From positions 46,582 through 110,581 of the forward strand of contig JAXGGA010002997.1 in NCBI GenBank assembly GCA_038373865.1: 64,000 bases of DNA, read 5' to 3'. The position numbers and the translations under genes are program-made. Numbering within the stretch: position 1 is the stretch's first letter; the number at the start of each line of letters is the position of its first letter. This document shows positions 1-15,400 of this stretch, piece after piece. Under the pieces are notes generated by a model that worked only from the letters and a program-made list of their open reading frames with translations, made no database searches and was not told where the DNA came from. The stretch comes from Uloborus plumipes. Its lineage: Eukaryota; Arthropoda; Arachnida; Araneae; Uloboridae.

Positions 1-474
1 TAAGTAGATGGTATACAAGTAACAGCTGTTAATAAACAATTTGAGTTTTCCGACTTATAAAAGTAAGTTTTTTTAATTCAAATTGAAGCAATCACCAAAA
101 TTTAAAGAATATGCTTAAAAGTAAAGGGATACAAAACCTAAACATCGTACATTTAGTAAATTATGTTGCAAAAAAGTACCTTGTAACAATAACTCAATTT
201 TTGATAAAAAGTGCAAATAATACTTTTGTGCTTAGCAAGGCAAAATGGCACACTCCCTGAATGCTGCAGAGTACCACCCCCTCTCCCCAGTGAGAGCTTT
301 TCTCAAAATAGGAGAAAAATACTCCTTATACTTTTAATTTTTTTATTTATTTAATTCATTGTATAAAGTTAAGGTATAATGTCATTTTATGTGTATTGGT
401 ACATGGAATCGAATTCAACTAGCCATCATGGTTATTTCTCAATTTTCCAAACTGTTATCCTTCACTGTGTTAAG

Positions 475-3400
475 TATGGTCTCTCCTTTTATCTTCAGTA
501 CTTAGCTCACTGGCCAGAATATTTTCAAGTGGCTGAAGCTCCTAATGGTGACATTATGGGATACAGTATGTATTCATATCTTTGTGCATTTCTTTATAAA
601 GTGTAATTATTTTAAACATTTATCTTCTCCTTAAACTTTTCCCCCACACTGCAGACAAAAGCATATGTCGTCGATGGTTTCGTAAAGTTAGAGCAGGCCA
701 AGAGTGAACGGTCATCATGCATTGGAGATGACGATATTGACCAAGCCCCGTAAAAAACAACCCAAACTCAACCATGCATGTATTAGCGGAGACCTTCCTC
801 GTACACCAGGCAACGGTCGAGAGGCGGCTGGTTAAGTTGGGTTTTATGAGAAAATTGTCTCATTCGGTTCGACATAACCCATGGCTAATCAATGTATGAT
901 CTAATCGCCACTGGTGTTCTTTTGGTTTCTCGATACAAAAACAACCTATTATTGACATAAACTGAGATAGATGTGGGTTATGTAGTGTACATAAAGCAAC
1001 AGAGGACTGTGTGTTACTCTCCTGATCTGCCTGCATTGACGCTGAATTTGTCCCAAGATGTTATTGTGTAGTGGGATGTGCTTGAAATAACTTACTCGGT
1101 GGTCCTGCTACTGAACTAAACTAACAATGATGTCTTCCACTGTTTATAGTTAGACAGGTTGCATTCAAGTATGATAGCAAAGGGTTCAGGTCTCATAAAA
1201 TGGCATAGTGTGCATACCTTAATGTTCACTTTTGGCTATGAGAATTTTATTGTTTTACACCCTATAAGTTTTATTTCTTTGGAGTGGGGGGGGGGGGGAG
1301 GGGGTTCTAACAATTGATATGTCGATTACATAGCATGTATTTTTTTGATAAAGTCGAATTTGTTTATAACCATGCCTTAAAATAAATTAATCATAATAAT
1401 TACATAGTTTAAGTTGGTATACCAAACTCATCCCTAATAGGCCGCAACTATTTAACCAGGGTTTGTACGCTCCTTACAAACTCCTTATAAACTCCTGCTT
1501 TTTAACAAGAAAAAATAAGGGCCCTTAAAACTCCTGAATTTTGCTATAATCTCCTTATTTTTAAATCTGTGAATACAAGCCCTTGAATATTTTCTTCTAC
1601 CACTAATCCCAAGATTGTTCGAGTATTATACTGAATTCTAGTATTTTTTCAGGTGTTAATATCGGAAATCTAGTATTTTTCGCTATGCTTTTAACTTCCT
1701 ACATCCGAATTATTTTTTCCTTACTCCATATTTTCGACGATTAAGTCAATAATTATTAATAATACTGATCAAGTAGACCTGTTAAAAGGACATTTAAACT
1801 TTTTTTTTGCTTTAGTACCTTGTTTCATTTGCCGTTTTTATGCTTATGACGCCTTCATTTTAAATGATGCAATCTGTTTGCATCCAGTTTGGGAAAGGAA
1901 TTTTTCTGATTTTTGGTGCATACTTTGCTTTATTAAGAGGAAAATAAGTAAAATGTCTTTTTATTTCTATTAAAATCGAAAATTCAAAATTTTCAAGCGA
2001 AATTCTGTGTTCTTTATGAGAGACAAAACATTGAAATTTAAGTCAGATTTAATTTAAATTTTGCTTCAATTACTTTGCTATCACTATTATGTTTTCCGAA
2101 GAGCTTTAAAATGTTAATTTAAAATATTTTTACTTAAATAAATCCTTCTATATGTCCCTTTCTTCCCCTTTTAATTCGTTCATTTTGGAAATCGCGATCT
2201 TTTTGCATCCGCCATTGGAATAAGATTTTTCGTATTTATGACGATTACTGTACTCAGGGTTGCCACAGGAAAAATGTTACAACAAAGTAGCAAAAGTCGC
2301 CTAAAAATACTAAAAAGTGCAAAAAGTTTGCCTTCAAAATAAAAAAAGTTGCAAAAAAAGTAGCCATCAAAAAAAAAAAAAAACGGTGCAGAGAAGCTGA
2401 ATAGAAACATGTGACAAGCTAAACTGAATCATGAGTAATGCTTTAAAACAAGTTCAGAAAATAGACATATTTTGAGCTAATGGTTAAAGGTACAAATGAG
2501 GAAAAAAAAAAAAAAAAAAGAGTACAATTAAGGCTGCTTACTTTACAAGACTGCTGCCATTCAAAAGAAAAAATAATAATATACTCATATAAATACAGAA
2601 AAATTACTCCGAAAATCTATGTTTTTGCTTTTTTTACAGAAAAATAATTCTAACAAAGTAGTTTTCCTTTTGTTCATTAACCCCCCTGCAGTGGAGGACG
2701 AGATATTTCGTCCAAGATGGGTGTCATTCATATGGTGGAGGACGAGATACCTCGTCCGAGCAAAACTGGTCCCATTTGGTAGAAGACGAGCGCCTGAATT
2801 TTTCACGAATGTTTTCTCTGCAATACCTTCATTTTTTCCCCCCGTAGTATTGTTTGCTGCCGTTGTTGCTTCAAAGGGCTACGTTTGAGTGAAGTAACTA
2901 TGATCGACAGTTGCAAGAAAGCGCAGGTTGATTTCGGCGTGTTAGTCGGTCTTTGAAGCGGCTTTTAAGAAATGGATGTATTAGTTTACTTTGCATCGTT
3001 ACGAAATACGCGTTGTTGTTGAAAGTTTTTTTTTTACTTATTATTTTAATAGCACGCTACAGAATATATTATTCGAAACATGACGTAATAAGTTTTAATG
3101 CCTTAATTAATCAGAATGTAAAGAATTTTGAAACCAAATTAGAAAAATAAAGATTTTTTAACAAAGATTTTCAAAACATTAGGTGCGGTAATTATAGAAA
3201 ATTAGTTTAAAAATTGAAAATGTTTTGGCTTTCTAGTGAGAATAGTAAATATTAATAACTTATACTTATGATCGTTGATTTTGAGCTAAATTATGATAGT
3301 TGTTTCGTGACTTATGCAATAGAGAAATTATCAGATATATTTGCCTTTTTTCCCCTTGATATCTAGTGTGCGGCATTTCTCCAGAAAATTATGGAAGTTG

Positions 3401-6400
3401 AGGATATAAATGTATGTTAGCAGAAATAATTCATTATTAATGAACAGGATACAATCTCTAAACTGAAAGTCTAGGGTTTGAGTTTCTTTTTCCTATAGGT
3501 AGTAATCTCTGTAAAGTTACACAAGTACTCGTTAAAAAGCAAAGTCGTTTTTAGTTTACTGATAAAATTTTGCAGAAAATTTGAATTTTCGCGAAGTTAA
3601 TGAAAAGACAGAAAACGAAGCAACTACATCTGTAAAATTACGTACGACATAGCTCCAAAGCCTAAGATTAGGCTTCTTTGTATATTAACATCACAGAGAA
3701 CTGCTTTCTATAAAAATACCGGGCAAAATTCAGTTTATGATAAATTGCACAAGTCTTTGTGCAACTTTTCTCTTTTTAGTTTTCTGTAACGTTTAGATTT
3801 TTAGTTCTCTGTAATTTTTGTCATTTATTTTTTCTGTATTTTTCTCTAATTTTTATTCTCTGTAATTTCCACCTTATAAATCTCTGTATATTTAATGTTT
3901 TAATTCCACTGTGCGGCAAGAAAAAAAAAAACCCTTCAAAATGCTTCTGACACAACTCCAGCTGATTCTTATGTAAAATAACCCCTGAATCCAAATATGC
4001 CCTCTGTTTTCCCCCTATGCGTAACAAATTTTGAAAAAAAGCCACCCATGCTTTTTCAATTTATTCTTAGTTTCAGAGCTATTATTTTCATTTGGAGGAG
4101 AATAATCCATTATATTAACAGTTGACATTATTTTGGAGAGCAAGAGGGGTTCTAAGCTCAAAGCCATGAGCACCGATGACAAAAAACGGGGCTTCGGGGG
4201 GTGTACCCATTCAAAATATGGGAAAAATCATCAAAAATGATCTGTTTATTCTGGTTTCATTAAAAATACCTTTTAACAATTTTTTTCGGTGTATAATCTG
4301 AGTATAGGACCCGCTTCTGTGGTTCCTATGTCCGTCACCCAAAGTCTGTTTCTTTTCTTTTCTTTTTTTTTTTTTCACTTTCTACTATCATCCAAATTTT
4401 TTTATTAACAAAAGTGCATTTTTAATGTTTTTTCCCCTACATTCATTTTGCATGCAAGCCACTCTTTCCAACTACGGGTGCAGATAAATGTTTTGCAATT
4501 CCCTTTTTAGAAATCCTTCTCGCGAGCTCAATTCTCGGAAAACGTGTACCAACCCCCCACTTTCAAACGTCCCTCTTCTAAACAAAAACATACCCTATTT
4601 CGAAATTCGGAAGAGCATACTGCAGAGTCTCAGAACAATCGAACGTTATTGCACCCTCTGCTTGTAAGCAAGGGCAGAACCCCTCTTTTGTCATATCAAG
4701 AACAGAGATATTGTCATTTCAGCAGAATTCTAAAAGGGGGAGGAGTCACTTCTGCCACTTAACCGTTGTGAACAATTCTATTCTAGAAAAGGAAGGAAGA
4801 AGGAGTGTGCTACAATGAAGTTTGTAGTTTTGACCTGTTGGGAGAGCTGATAATCGAGCTAACACATTTTTTCTTTCTTTTTTTTTAATGATTTCGCCGT
4901 GCAGCAAAAAACCCCTTCAAAATGCATCTGACACAACTCCGGCTGATTCTTATGTTTAATAGCCAATATTCCTGGCATTCTTCCCCTATACAGGATCGCC
5001 ACTTCGACTTTTTCCAGGGGGGCAAGGGATGTATACTCAATGCAACTTTTACTAAAAAACAGCAAAAATCACGCCCACTACCCCACTTATATGCAAATAC
5101 ATTGATTTATGAAAGTCGGGGGGGGGGGGGGGATCAATTGACCCTAAATGACGGGGCTGCCCCTATACGAACCAATTTTTTTAAAAAGCCCCAACCCCCC
5201 CCTCCCATGTTTTTTTTTTTTTTCAATTCTTCTTAGTTTCAGAGCTATTATTTTCATTTGGAGGAGAAAGAAGCATTATATTGACCGTCAACATTATTTT
5301 GGAGGGCAAGAGAGGCTCAAAGTTCAAAATCATGAGCACCGATGGCAAAAAGGGAAGCTGAGGGGGGTGTACCCCCTCAAAATATGCGAAAAATCACCAA
5401 GATGATCTTTTTTTTCTTTTTTTTTTTTTTTTTCTTTTTTTTTACGTTTTAATAATTTTTTTCCGTGTAAAAGCGGAATATAGGACCCATTCCTATGGTT
5501 CCTATGACCGAAAACATTTTCGCGTTGTAAAAAAAAATTAAAAAATGACTAAAAACTGGTATAAAGACTTTCGCACGCTAAATACGAGTTGCATCGCTGG
5601 TCAGTAAAAAAGACATTATTCTGGCTGTTTCATATGTGAAATGATCTCCTGAATCCAAATATGGCCACCTCCCCCCCCCCCTTTTGCCGAAACCCTCAAC
5701 CACCCGCCAACAAAATAAAAAAGGAACCGACGAGGCGTTGCGTAGTGTGCTCTGACATCAAAGACGTAAACGGTAAGAGAAAGCGTAAGGAAACGCGATA
5801 TTACTGTGAGGACTGTACTGTCGCACTTTGTCCAGCACCCTGTTTCAAAATTTATCATGAACATTAAACAGTATATTTTTAGCATTATAATTTGTATATC
5901 TATACATGCAATTTATATTTTTTACAATTTGTAGCAAGTTACTTTTTCAATTTTCTTCAATTAATTTTTACCTGTAATTTAATGCTGTTTTCAAATTTTC
6001 AATACATATAGACCCATTTATGTGGATTTAATTTGTAAGGGATTTTCATTTTAAACATAAACTTAAATAAAATACTTATACTTGTAAATGCTCTTTGTTA
6101 TGTTTATCTTTTCACATTTGGAGACAGTCGAGTAAGATACACAAAAAAAGTGAGGAGTTTCTGAATATTGTTTTTATGCAAAATGTAGGGTTTACTTTTA
6201 CTTACAGCTAATTTGAAGATATTTTAGTCAATAAGCAAGCATAAATATTAAAGAAAGAATATAAAACCATCTTCTGTATGTGTTATTTCTGCAAAAAATC
6301 TCACTTGACTTTTCATATTTACTAAGGATTTTGACGTTGTTATTTTACGAGGAAAAAATATTTTCTTAAAAATTACTTCTTGATGCATATTTAAAAAAAA

Positions 6401-9400
6401 ATCTCTCCCTTTTTTTTTTGTTTTTTTTTCTTACGTATATATCATGGAGTATATAAAAAATATTAAAATATGTTTTAAGAACTATTCGTGGGAGGAAAAA
6501 CAAAATATTCCACAGCAATTTTATTTCTTTCTTTCCTTTTGATTTTGAGTTTTTTTTTTTTCTTTTCTTTTTTTAAATACAAAGCTAGCATGTCAGCATT
6601 TAAAGATTGATAAGTGTAACATTTGTGAAATTATACTTATTAAGGTTAAGCTGCCGAGTAAAATAAAAAACAATCTAGCAATAAAAAAATATATGCTGCA
6701 TAGTAAAAGTTACTTAAAACTGTGCACAGATTTGTTTTTACTGTTTCTTCTCAGCAAATCATAAATTACTCATTACTCAATTTATTAGTAACTTAAATTT
6801 TTATGCACAAAACGGAAAGAGCGGGCACTTTATTTCGTTTCAATGTGGATCGAAATGGCCATTTCTAATATTTCAATTGAAAAAAGAACTCTTCTAAGAG
6901 CAATTACAAATTAAAATACATAAAACATTCTCAGTGTAGTTTCTAATCTGAAAAAGCTAAATTGGAGTTCATTTCATTCAAATGTAAAAAAACATTCAAT
7001 AAGTTTTCCTTTTTTTGCGAGGTTGACTTAATTAATGCACAGTAAAGAAATTGCGGAATATTATTTCATAAAATTAGTGACAACATGCTGCCTCCAAAAT
7101 AATTAGTAATTTTATCTGATAGTGTACGATACACTATACCAGAGGCAGGGAAACGTTTACCCCTACCATTAAAATTAAGCAATAATAACGGGAGCTGCAT
7201 TAGTTGAAAAACCTTCAAATACTTCTTTAACGTATTATTATTTCTGCTTATTTTTAACCATTTATTGCATTAAATATAAATAATAGTTACAATTAAGTCT
7301 TATATTTACTTCACATAAGGAGTTACAAAAAATGTTGTAACAATTTGTTAGAGCATTAATCTTGAATGATACACAATGGCAGACACAAGGGAGGGGCGAT
7401 GGGGGCGATCGCCCCTGCCTTGAGAGCCTCTATACCTGTATTATTTCGGTATTGAAGTTCGAAAAATGCAATTTTATACGAATTTCAATTAAGTTGTGAT
7501 AGAAGATTTGGCGCTCACCCGGGAAATATTTCGTAATTGAAGTCCTAATCGTTTGTGATGAATATTTGTAAACCAGTATGCGTAGTATAACGTAAGTAAG
7601 AAAAATGAATCGCCCCTCCTTTGAAACATTTATGGATCCGCCCTTGATGATACATGAGATAAGCATCTACGTAGTGAACTCTACGCACTGTCAAAAACTC
7701 AATACACTAATAATAATTATTGTAATACAAAATATTACTCCCTCATACCCATGCTCTGTGTTCTCTAAATTTAGTAAGCTTGTTCCCCCCCTTTTTCTTC
7801 TGCGGTAGGCATAAGTTGCTTTTCCTTAACCTCCCAATTTTTTCGGGAAAAAATATATATATTCATATACTTTGCAAGTTCAGCGCCCCTAAAATCTAGC
7901 GCCCGGGGCACCACCCCGTCTGCCCCCTCTGGTTATATCCTTGCTCTGAGCCAAATTATAAGTTCTTTATCCCGACTCCACTAATCACACCCTCGTGAAT
8001 GAACAGTCCTGCCTGATTACAATTATTTTCATTAATAGTATTATTATCTATCAGCTGCAGTTTAATTTCATAATTTTACAAGAAAATGATTACTTTCTTC
8101 TTTACAAACGATGTATTTTTAGTTCTAAAATTGATTCTTGGGGATACATTCTTAGCTTTGGTAGTGAACAAACGCTGCGTAGTTTTTTATGTCTATCAAA
8201 TTAACAATGGTTTACAACAGGATCAACTGGTTATCTGAAAGCCTTTGTGACGTCTAACGTGGAGTGGAACTAGATCGGGTGTATTATTCACGCATGAGTT
8301 TTCTACAGATGGACTGAACACGTGCAATAATTACTATTACAACTCATGATATTGATTCATTGCTTTGCATTTTCAGAACACATTTTTATCAGCTTCATTA
8401 AAAAGAAAAAATAATATTCGTCTTAGATATCGATTTTTTTTTTTTTTTTTTTTTTTTGCATCTTAATATTTAATCGCTCTTTTTCTGAAAAAAATATTTT
8501 GAGCGCGAAACTAATTCCTCAATCCCAAAATTGCAGCGAAAATGTAACTTTTTGGGGAAAAATCGTTGAGCGGAATTTAATAACTGATATATGAAAATTG
8601 AAGAAGCGCCGGATTTGTTTCAAAGCCAGAAAGATAGAAAGAAAAAATAAACATTTTTACGTTAAGAAAAATACTAAACAAACTGCGAGGTATATTAATT
8701 GTTTATAGTATTCTTTTAATTGAGTAACATGTGTAAAGTATAATTCGTTTTACTACCCTTATGTTACTTTACTTTGATAATTACTATTTGTGCATTAGTA
8801 AGCTTCATTTATATTTATGTTCTAATTAAGACTGCAAGTTGAAATTGTGTATTTTTCTTTTTTTATATAAAGAAATTCAAAGCTTCAAGTTGATAAAAAG
8901 TACCCCATATGTACTACGAGAAAATTAAACAAAATGGGAAACAATTAGGTCTCTCGTACAAGGCCTAAATCTAACATTTTACTTCAAGAAATTGAGTTGT
9001 TCTGCATGCATTTCAACTAAGAATAAATTCCAAACTAATCTCAAGCCGAAAAAAGTAGTCTTTTGCACCTACCACACACAAAAAACATCAAGTTTGACTG
9101 CAATGGGACACCCAAAATGGATTTTTGAGTTTATGGAAAATATAAATACTTCAATTCTGAAAGAAGAAAACCCCAATATTTCAAATTAGTCACTTTAGCA
9201 AATCTAGTAGCATCATCTGGGGATGGGGACGGGATGGACCCCTCCCCTGACACCCCTCTTTGACACGAAAACGGATTTAAGAGGTTATGCAAAATTTGGA
9301 TAGTATTATTTTGAATTTTCCTCCCACATTTAAAAGTATATTCAATCCATAAAGCACATTAGTCTCACTAAGCGGCGGGGGGGGGGGGGGGGCACTTGAG

Positions 9401-12400
9401 CCGGCTGACACTCTGCTGGGGGGAGGATATCTAGAATGCATATAAGAATGGACGCTTGAATTTTTTGTCTGATTGCGGGTGTGTGTCTTTATTTGTGCAG
9501 ATTTGTTCATACTTTTTTCCTGTACACTTGAAGAAAAAAAATGTTTAATTTTTCTCCTTTGTAATTTAAAAATCCATTTAATAAGATTAGTTGAAATAGT
9601 TTATCTTATTTATCAACTATGATTTAGGTACCTAAGATATTTTGTTATTCCCAGTGAGTCAGTAAAATGGAGTTCGAAGCAGGCAGTGTATACTTCTTCT
9701 ATTTTTCCACGTGCCATCAAGAAAACTTCTCAGAAAAGCCTTTTATCTCTGGCAAGGTTCCCCTTCTGCTCGCACTCCCCTTCTTGATTGACAAGGGGGT
9801 TGTCCTTCTTTTCCACCTGGATGCCTGCTCTGTTGCTACTGAGGGGGGAAAGGAATGCAGAGGAGTACTGCAAGGAAAGTAACAGATAGGAACCCGTTCA
9901 TTTTCAAAGCATTTCTTGAAATCTCCCTTCCACGCTATAAATGCAGTTCAAACGAACGCAGGCCCACAGCAAGGGGGTTAAGCAATTTAATTTATTTTCT
10001 TCATCTTCATGCTCTCTTTTCTATTAATCAACTTTATACTGCTGAGCTATTCTAATACTTTCAATGTCTTTTGCTTTAATAGCTGATTTTAGCCTCTGGT
10101 TTACCTGTTTAAAAAGTACATCAGCTGATTTTTGAGTTTCCTTCCTCTCTCTATTTACAAATTTGACTTTTTATTCTAACTTTTTAACAGATCCCTTCAA
10201 ACTTGACAGCTTTTCTTTTTCTATTTTTCTTTGTTTCAACTTTTCTTCATTTTCTTTTTCTAATCTCACAATTGCTCTTCCTTCTGGTCTTCAAGGTAGA
10301 ACTGGTATGATTTGTATGCACCATAAGCTAAATTTAAAAGTTCCTTATCAATTTGGAACTGTGCAACTGTAGAATAGCGCTTCAGAGCATCTTATAATAA
10401 GCCTGTCATTCAATACGCGTTCCAACATCAAAGATTTATCTTCCGATAGAGCTATCCTGGATATTGAAAACCCCTGAATATTGAACTTCACTATTACCAT
10501 GAGGCTAAATGTGACTAAAAATGAATGTTACTTTCTCTGATGAAAATCATTAAAATTTGGGTGGCTTAGATGGATTATAATTCTATTAGCTTGACTAGAG
10601 AAAAGATTTGATGAGCATAAGTTGTGCTGCTTTTACCATTAAAATCTGGCTTATTTGGGACACTGTTTCCGAAGAGGCTCAAGCACAATTCTTTTTTTTC
10701 GGGGGGGGGGGGGGGGGCTTCTGACGCAGTTGTTTATCTACTTAGCTGTCACGTACTGTTTTTGACCCAAGTAGAAGTTTTGTAGGATTAAGGGGCGAAT
10801 CGCCAGTTTTAGCCGTTTTTACAATTCCTTCATCCTTAAGAAATATAATTTTTCTAGGCCTTTTTGATCAATGCACATGTCTGAATTTGCTCTCCACGAA
10901 GTAAAAAACAATGTACTATCATACTAGTGCCAATTTAAAAGACGAAAAATCAGCAAAGTGGATTCCTTTCCAAATTTCGGCTTCCAAACTTTCTCTTCTT
11001 CTTTACATGAGAACTACAGAGATATGGAAGTTAGATTATTCATTCAGCAATCTCTGCACCTTAAAGTCGAAGCAAAAAGTCCCACCATTTCGCTGCATTT
11101 CGCTGAATAGTTTTCTTTTTATTCATATATTTGCATTGTGTCTACTATTTTGCATCGCACTGTATAAGGTTTCAGCTTTTGGAAAAGCATAGATATAAGA
11201 AAATACAGTAATATAAGAAATATACAAATTAGTTCCATACAGGATTGACTTTCGTTTTCGCATCACTTAAGCCACGCCCAACTTGTTGATTGGATGCAGT
11301 GGATTGGTGCAGCCTATAACGTCTATTTAGGAAAGGTTTTATTCTTGAAATAGAAATTATTTAAAACCATGGGTGAAAGAAAATCTCCAGGTGTTTAAAA
11401 AGAAAAATTATGTCAGGAGGGAAAAGTCTCCAAAAAAGCAGATTCAGTGAAGAAAAGTAGCTTTTTGGCCTGTTTTTGCATAAAAAAGTAGCTAAAGTCG
11501 CCTTGTGTCTAAAAAAGTAGCATTTAAGTATCCTGTGGCAACCCTGTGTACTCTGTCAAGATGCAAACGACCAAAATTTATTTTTATTTTTTCTTTAAAT
11601 CATTAATTAGAGCAGTTTTAAATAAAATTCTGTGCTCTTTAATAGTCACAATCGTCAAAGCTTAAGAGAGTTGAAAGTTGTTTCAACCTCTACTGTTTTC
11701 AGTCAGCTTATTGCAATTTTTTTTAATGATTAATTTTTTATGCTGATTCTAGGTACAAAATTATTAAGGAGTGTCTTGTTTTTAAGAAAATACTAATTTT
11801 CATTTTTTTTTCTTTTTTACATTTTTCTTTTTTATTTTTCTTTTAAATTCATTCTTAAAATAAAATATTTTTCAATTGTTAATCCCCCCCCCATACTTGA
11901 ATTTAATTGTATCTGCTAACATTCAAGTAGCAATAACTGCATATTTGACTTTCAATTTAGTATGTCACTCAATATATTGTGTTGTGGCAAAAATAAATAA
12001 TATAGGAGTTTAAAAAAATGTTTTGAAATATGTTGCTAAAAAATAAGTATTTTGACTGGAAAGTCCTTAAAAATTGATACGAACTCCTGCAAAACTCCTT
12101 AAAAACTCCTTACTTTTAATATTCAAATTTGAGTATGAACCCTGTAACTCTCCGTGAACCGTTTTGGAATTAACTGTCATAAAATTAGACACAGTTTTTC
12201 AATCATAAAAATTATGCTTATTCATTATCTGAAAAGTTTCGTTATGAATATAAAATTCCATTGCAGTTATGGGAAAAGCAGAAGGTCATGGAGAAAACTG
12301 GCATGGACATGTTACAGCATTAACCGTTGCCCCTGAATATCGGCGACTTGGTTTAGCTGCAACATTAATGGCAGGACTTGAAGATATATCAGAAAAGTAA

Positions 12401-15400
12401 AATTTAATTCCTTGAACTCCTAATTTTGGTCTTGTTTAAAAGTTGTCTGTTATTCATAATATGTTTAAGGTTGTGGGTTTTTGCTTGAGGAAGAAGAAAG
12501 GATCGGTAGACATTATTACAATTGAAAAATGAATTATATGAAATGAAATGAGAGAAAGGGGGGTTCAAACGAACCAAGCACTGCGACCAGAGGTCTATTG
12601 TACTAGAAATGAATTATAAAAATAAAATGAATAATTATTTAAGTGAATTCTTTATGAGATAATTTCAATTCTGAAATGAACTGAAAAGTCATGATTTTTT
12701 TTCCAAAATTCTTAACTTTTTTGGAAAAAAATGAAAATCCCTGCAGCATTTTATTCAATTATCAGCAAAACATATTTTCCTTAGAATCGGTTTTTAAGTG
12801 GAAAAATTGCATTTAGCAAGCTTTAATGTGCCGTGTATTATTATTTTTTAAAATAGTGTTAGTCTTTTTCAAGGTGTGTACTGTTACAAACGATGTAAAA
12901 TGTTTGCATACAGTTCATATTTAGGAATCTTTTTAGCTGAATTTCTGTAGTGTTGTTTTTATTTACATAAATCATTTTTCTATGCAGACTATATGCTGGA
13001 GAAAAGTTAAACTAACTGGATTTTTACTCTGATTAGAAACTTAGGTTACTTAGGTTAGAAAAGAAATTTGCTCTTCATGAAATTAAACTGAACTTCAAAG
13101 AAAGTAACATTTCAATATGCATGTAATATTGCCTAAAAAATTATTTTTGTTTCAAAATATTAATATATTCTTCAACTCGAAAATTTGGAACTTTTGTTAA
13201 TAAAAATTGTTAATAAAAATATTAGTTAAGGATTCCGGGCTGTTGTGCCGTGATCTGAATGGCTTTAATCTATACGTTTCGATCGCAACTGCGGCAGTCA
13301 TCTTCAGTGTGTGTCGTTGGTAAAGTTGCGATCGAAACATATGGATTAAAGCCATTCAGACCACGGCACAACAGCCCGGAATCCTTAACTAATATTTACT
13401 CCGGCCGTGAAAGCCTTCATTCTTACAAAAATTGTATTGCTTCAAAAGCATATTATCCTTACCTCCTTTAATGATTTTGAAAAGTTTGGGAATCTTATTT
13501 TTGAAATTCTGTAGACACCTGTTAAAAGCATTGTAAAACAATCATGAAAAATATGTTCTGTGCTGTATAAAAACTTTTTTATCATTCATTTTAGAAAAAG
13601 AGCCTACTTTGTTGACCTTTTTGTTAGAGTTTCAAATAAAGTTGCTGTAGACATGTACAAGCAACTTGGATACAGTGTGTATAGACGTGTACTTGAATAT
13701 TATTCTGGGGACCCAGATGAAGACGCTTTTGGTAATTACAACATTTTCACAATATAATTTTTTCTATTTCCTAGTTAAAACATCTCGTGGCAATGTTCTA
13801 TTGGTCTTGCTGTCTGTGCAGGAATTTAAACCATGTACACTTCTGTTACAATACATTTAAACACCTGAATTATTTTTTAGAGCATTTAAATTGTATATCT
13901 ACTAATGAAAATCTTGAGTTGTAGATGATAGCTGTTAAAATACACTATCTTTTTAATACGCTCTTATTAGTTTCACATGTGAGTTTGTTTGAATGTATGT
14001 CTGTAACTGTGAATAAAAGATAAAATTCACGTTCTTTACAAAAATAAAAGTAATATATTTAATACTATTATTAATACTAAAGGCAAAACTATATTACTAC
14101 ACGTTTATGTATTCAAGTGTTTTAGTTGTTTGTATGTAACTCTGAATAAAAGATAAAATTCACTTTCTTTGCAAATATAAAAGTAATATTTTTAGTAGGG
14201 GAGAGCGGGGCTAAAAGTTCCGTTTTTTAATCAAGCTCAAAATTCGTTTTGAAAACTTGGTTCTAGAATAAATATTCCGAGGTTAAAACCTAGTATTATA
14301 TGTCCCTTTGATATACAGACTGTTTTTTGAGTTGTATTTCGTAAGATTTTTGAATAATTAATTTCATAACAAGTAAAGCCGAAAAGGAACAACAAACCCC
14401 GCCTTGGGGCAAGTTGTTCCGTGGGTGGGGCAAGTTGTTCCGAGATAAACAAGACGATGAATAACGATGCTGATTTCGAATTTAACCACTCTGCGATAAG
14501 AATAACTCATTAAAAACATAATTTGTGAAAAAAAAAACAATGGTTTATATTAGTATAACTTTATTTAAGGACTACAAAAATATCGTTTAAATAATCAGCT
14601 GTTTTCTCGTACTTACTACGACTTTTTTACTTCCTCTTACGTAGCAAAGGAAGTTATTATAGATATTAAACATATATATCGACCACCCTCGAGTTAATTA
14701 CGACGATTTCTCTCATGACATCTGTTTGTACGCAAGTATGTATGTGCGTATGTATGTCACATAACTTAAAAACTGTATGACGTAGAAGTTTCTACTTTGA
14801 TATGTAGGCCCTGAGGGAGGTCCAGTTGTGCACCTCTCCTTGTGGTTGCATTTGAATGTTCCCAGGGGGGTTACCCCTTGGGGGGGGGGGGGGTAAATCA
14901 GTATTAATTTGTAGACACAAGTGATATGAATTGGCGCGATCACTAGGCGATATATCGCCAAGCTTTTGGTCGCCAAGTGTTTGACGCCAACTTGGCGACA
15001 TATCGCCATGTTGGCTAGGAAAAATGATTTCTTGAATTCCGGTATAATTTGGTGCTTTTGGCGATATTTCGAGAAAAAATCCGTTGAATGATGTTAAAAT
15101 CGGCCATGTGTAAAAAAATTAATCATTGAAAACTTTTTTTTTGCATTGTTTCATGTCAACCTAGGGATGTAAATGTTTTATTTATTGCGCTATTTTAACA
15201 CTGAAGGCATCTACTATGAAAATGGGGTGGTCCATAACAGATTTTTTGTGCTGGATGCCTGCAAAATATCGACTTTAAATAATCTAATCGGGACTTTTAG
15301 ACGCGCGTCGCTTGACAAAAGTTTTATTCTCAAGGTAGACCGTGCAAAGCCGGGAAACGCATCTAGTAAATAGTAAACTGAAAAACATTCATATGGTAAA

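Larger units (their letters stand above)
2255..11546. mobile_element. TIR transposon scar swollen to 9.3 kb by nested insertions
   Basis: The left end CAGGGTTGCCACAGGA (2255-2270) is matched by a perfect 16-bp inverse at 11531-11546. Both sides are flanked by the 6-bp direct repeat TGTACT (2249-2254 and 11547-11552), as expected for a target duplication. Just inside each end are GTAGC and GTCGCC motifs, in inverted arrangement between the two ends. TIRs beginning CAGGG are typical of hAT-type elements, some of which make 5- or 6-bp duplications. The interior holds smaller elements (4991-5159, 7374-7646), direct repeats and a piggyBac remnant, so the original element was far shorter. No transposase of its own is recognisable. 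Confidence 0.6.

Noticed and set aside
2180..2806. Short ORFs near the left terminus of the composite element
   Set aside because: Low-complexity translations of A/T runs with no conserved residues.
1457..12144. One hAT element spanning the CAGGGTTTGTAC and GTATGAACCCTG ends
   Set aside because: The termini and inner ACTCCTTA motifs are alike, but the flanks share only TAAC, so the ends may come from different insertions.
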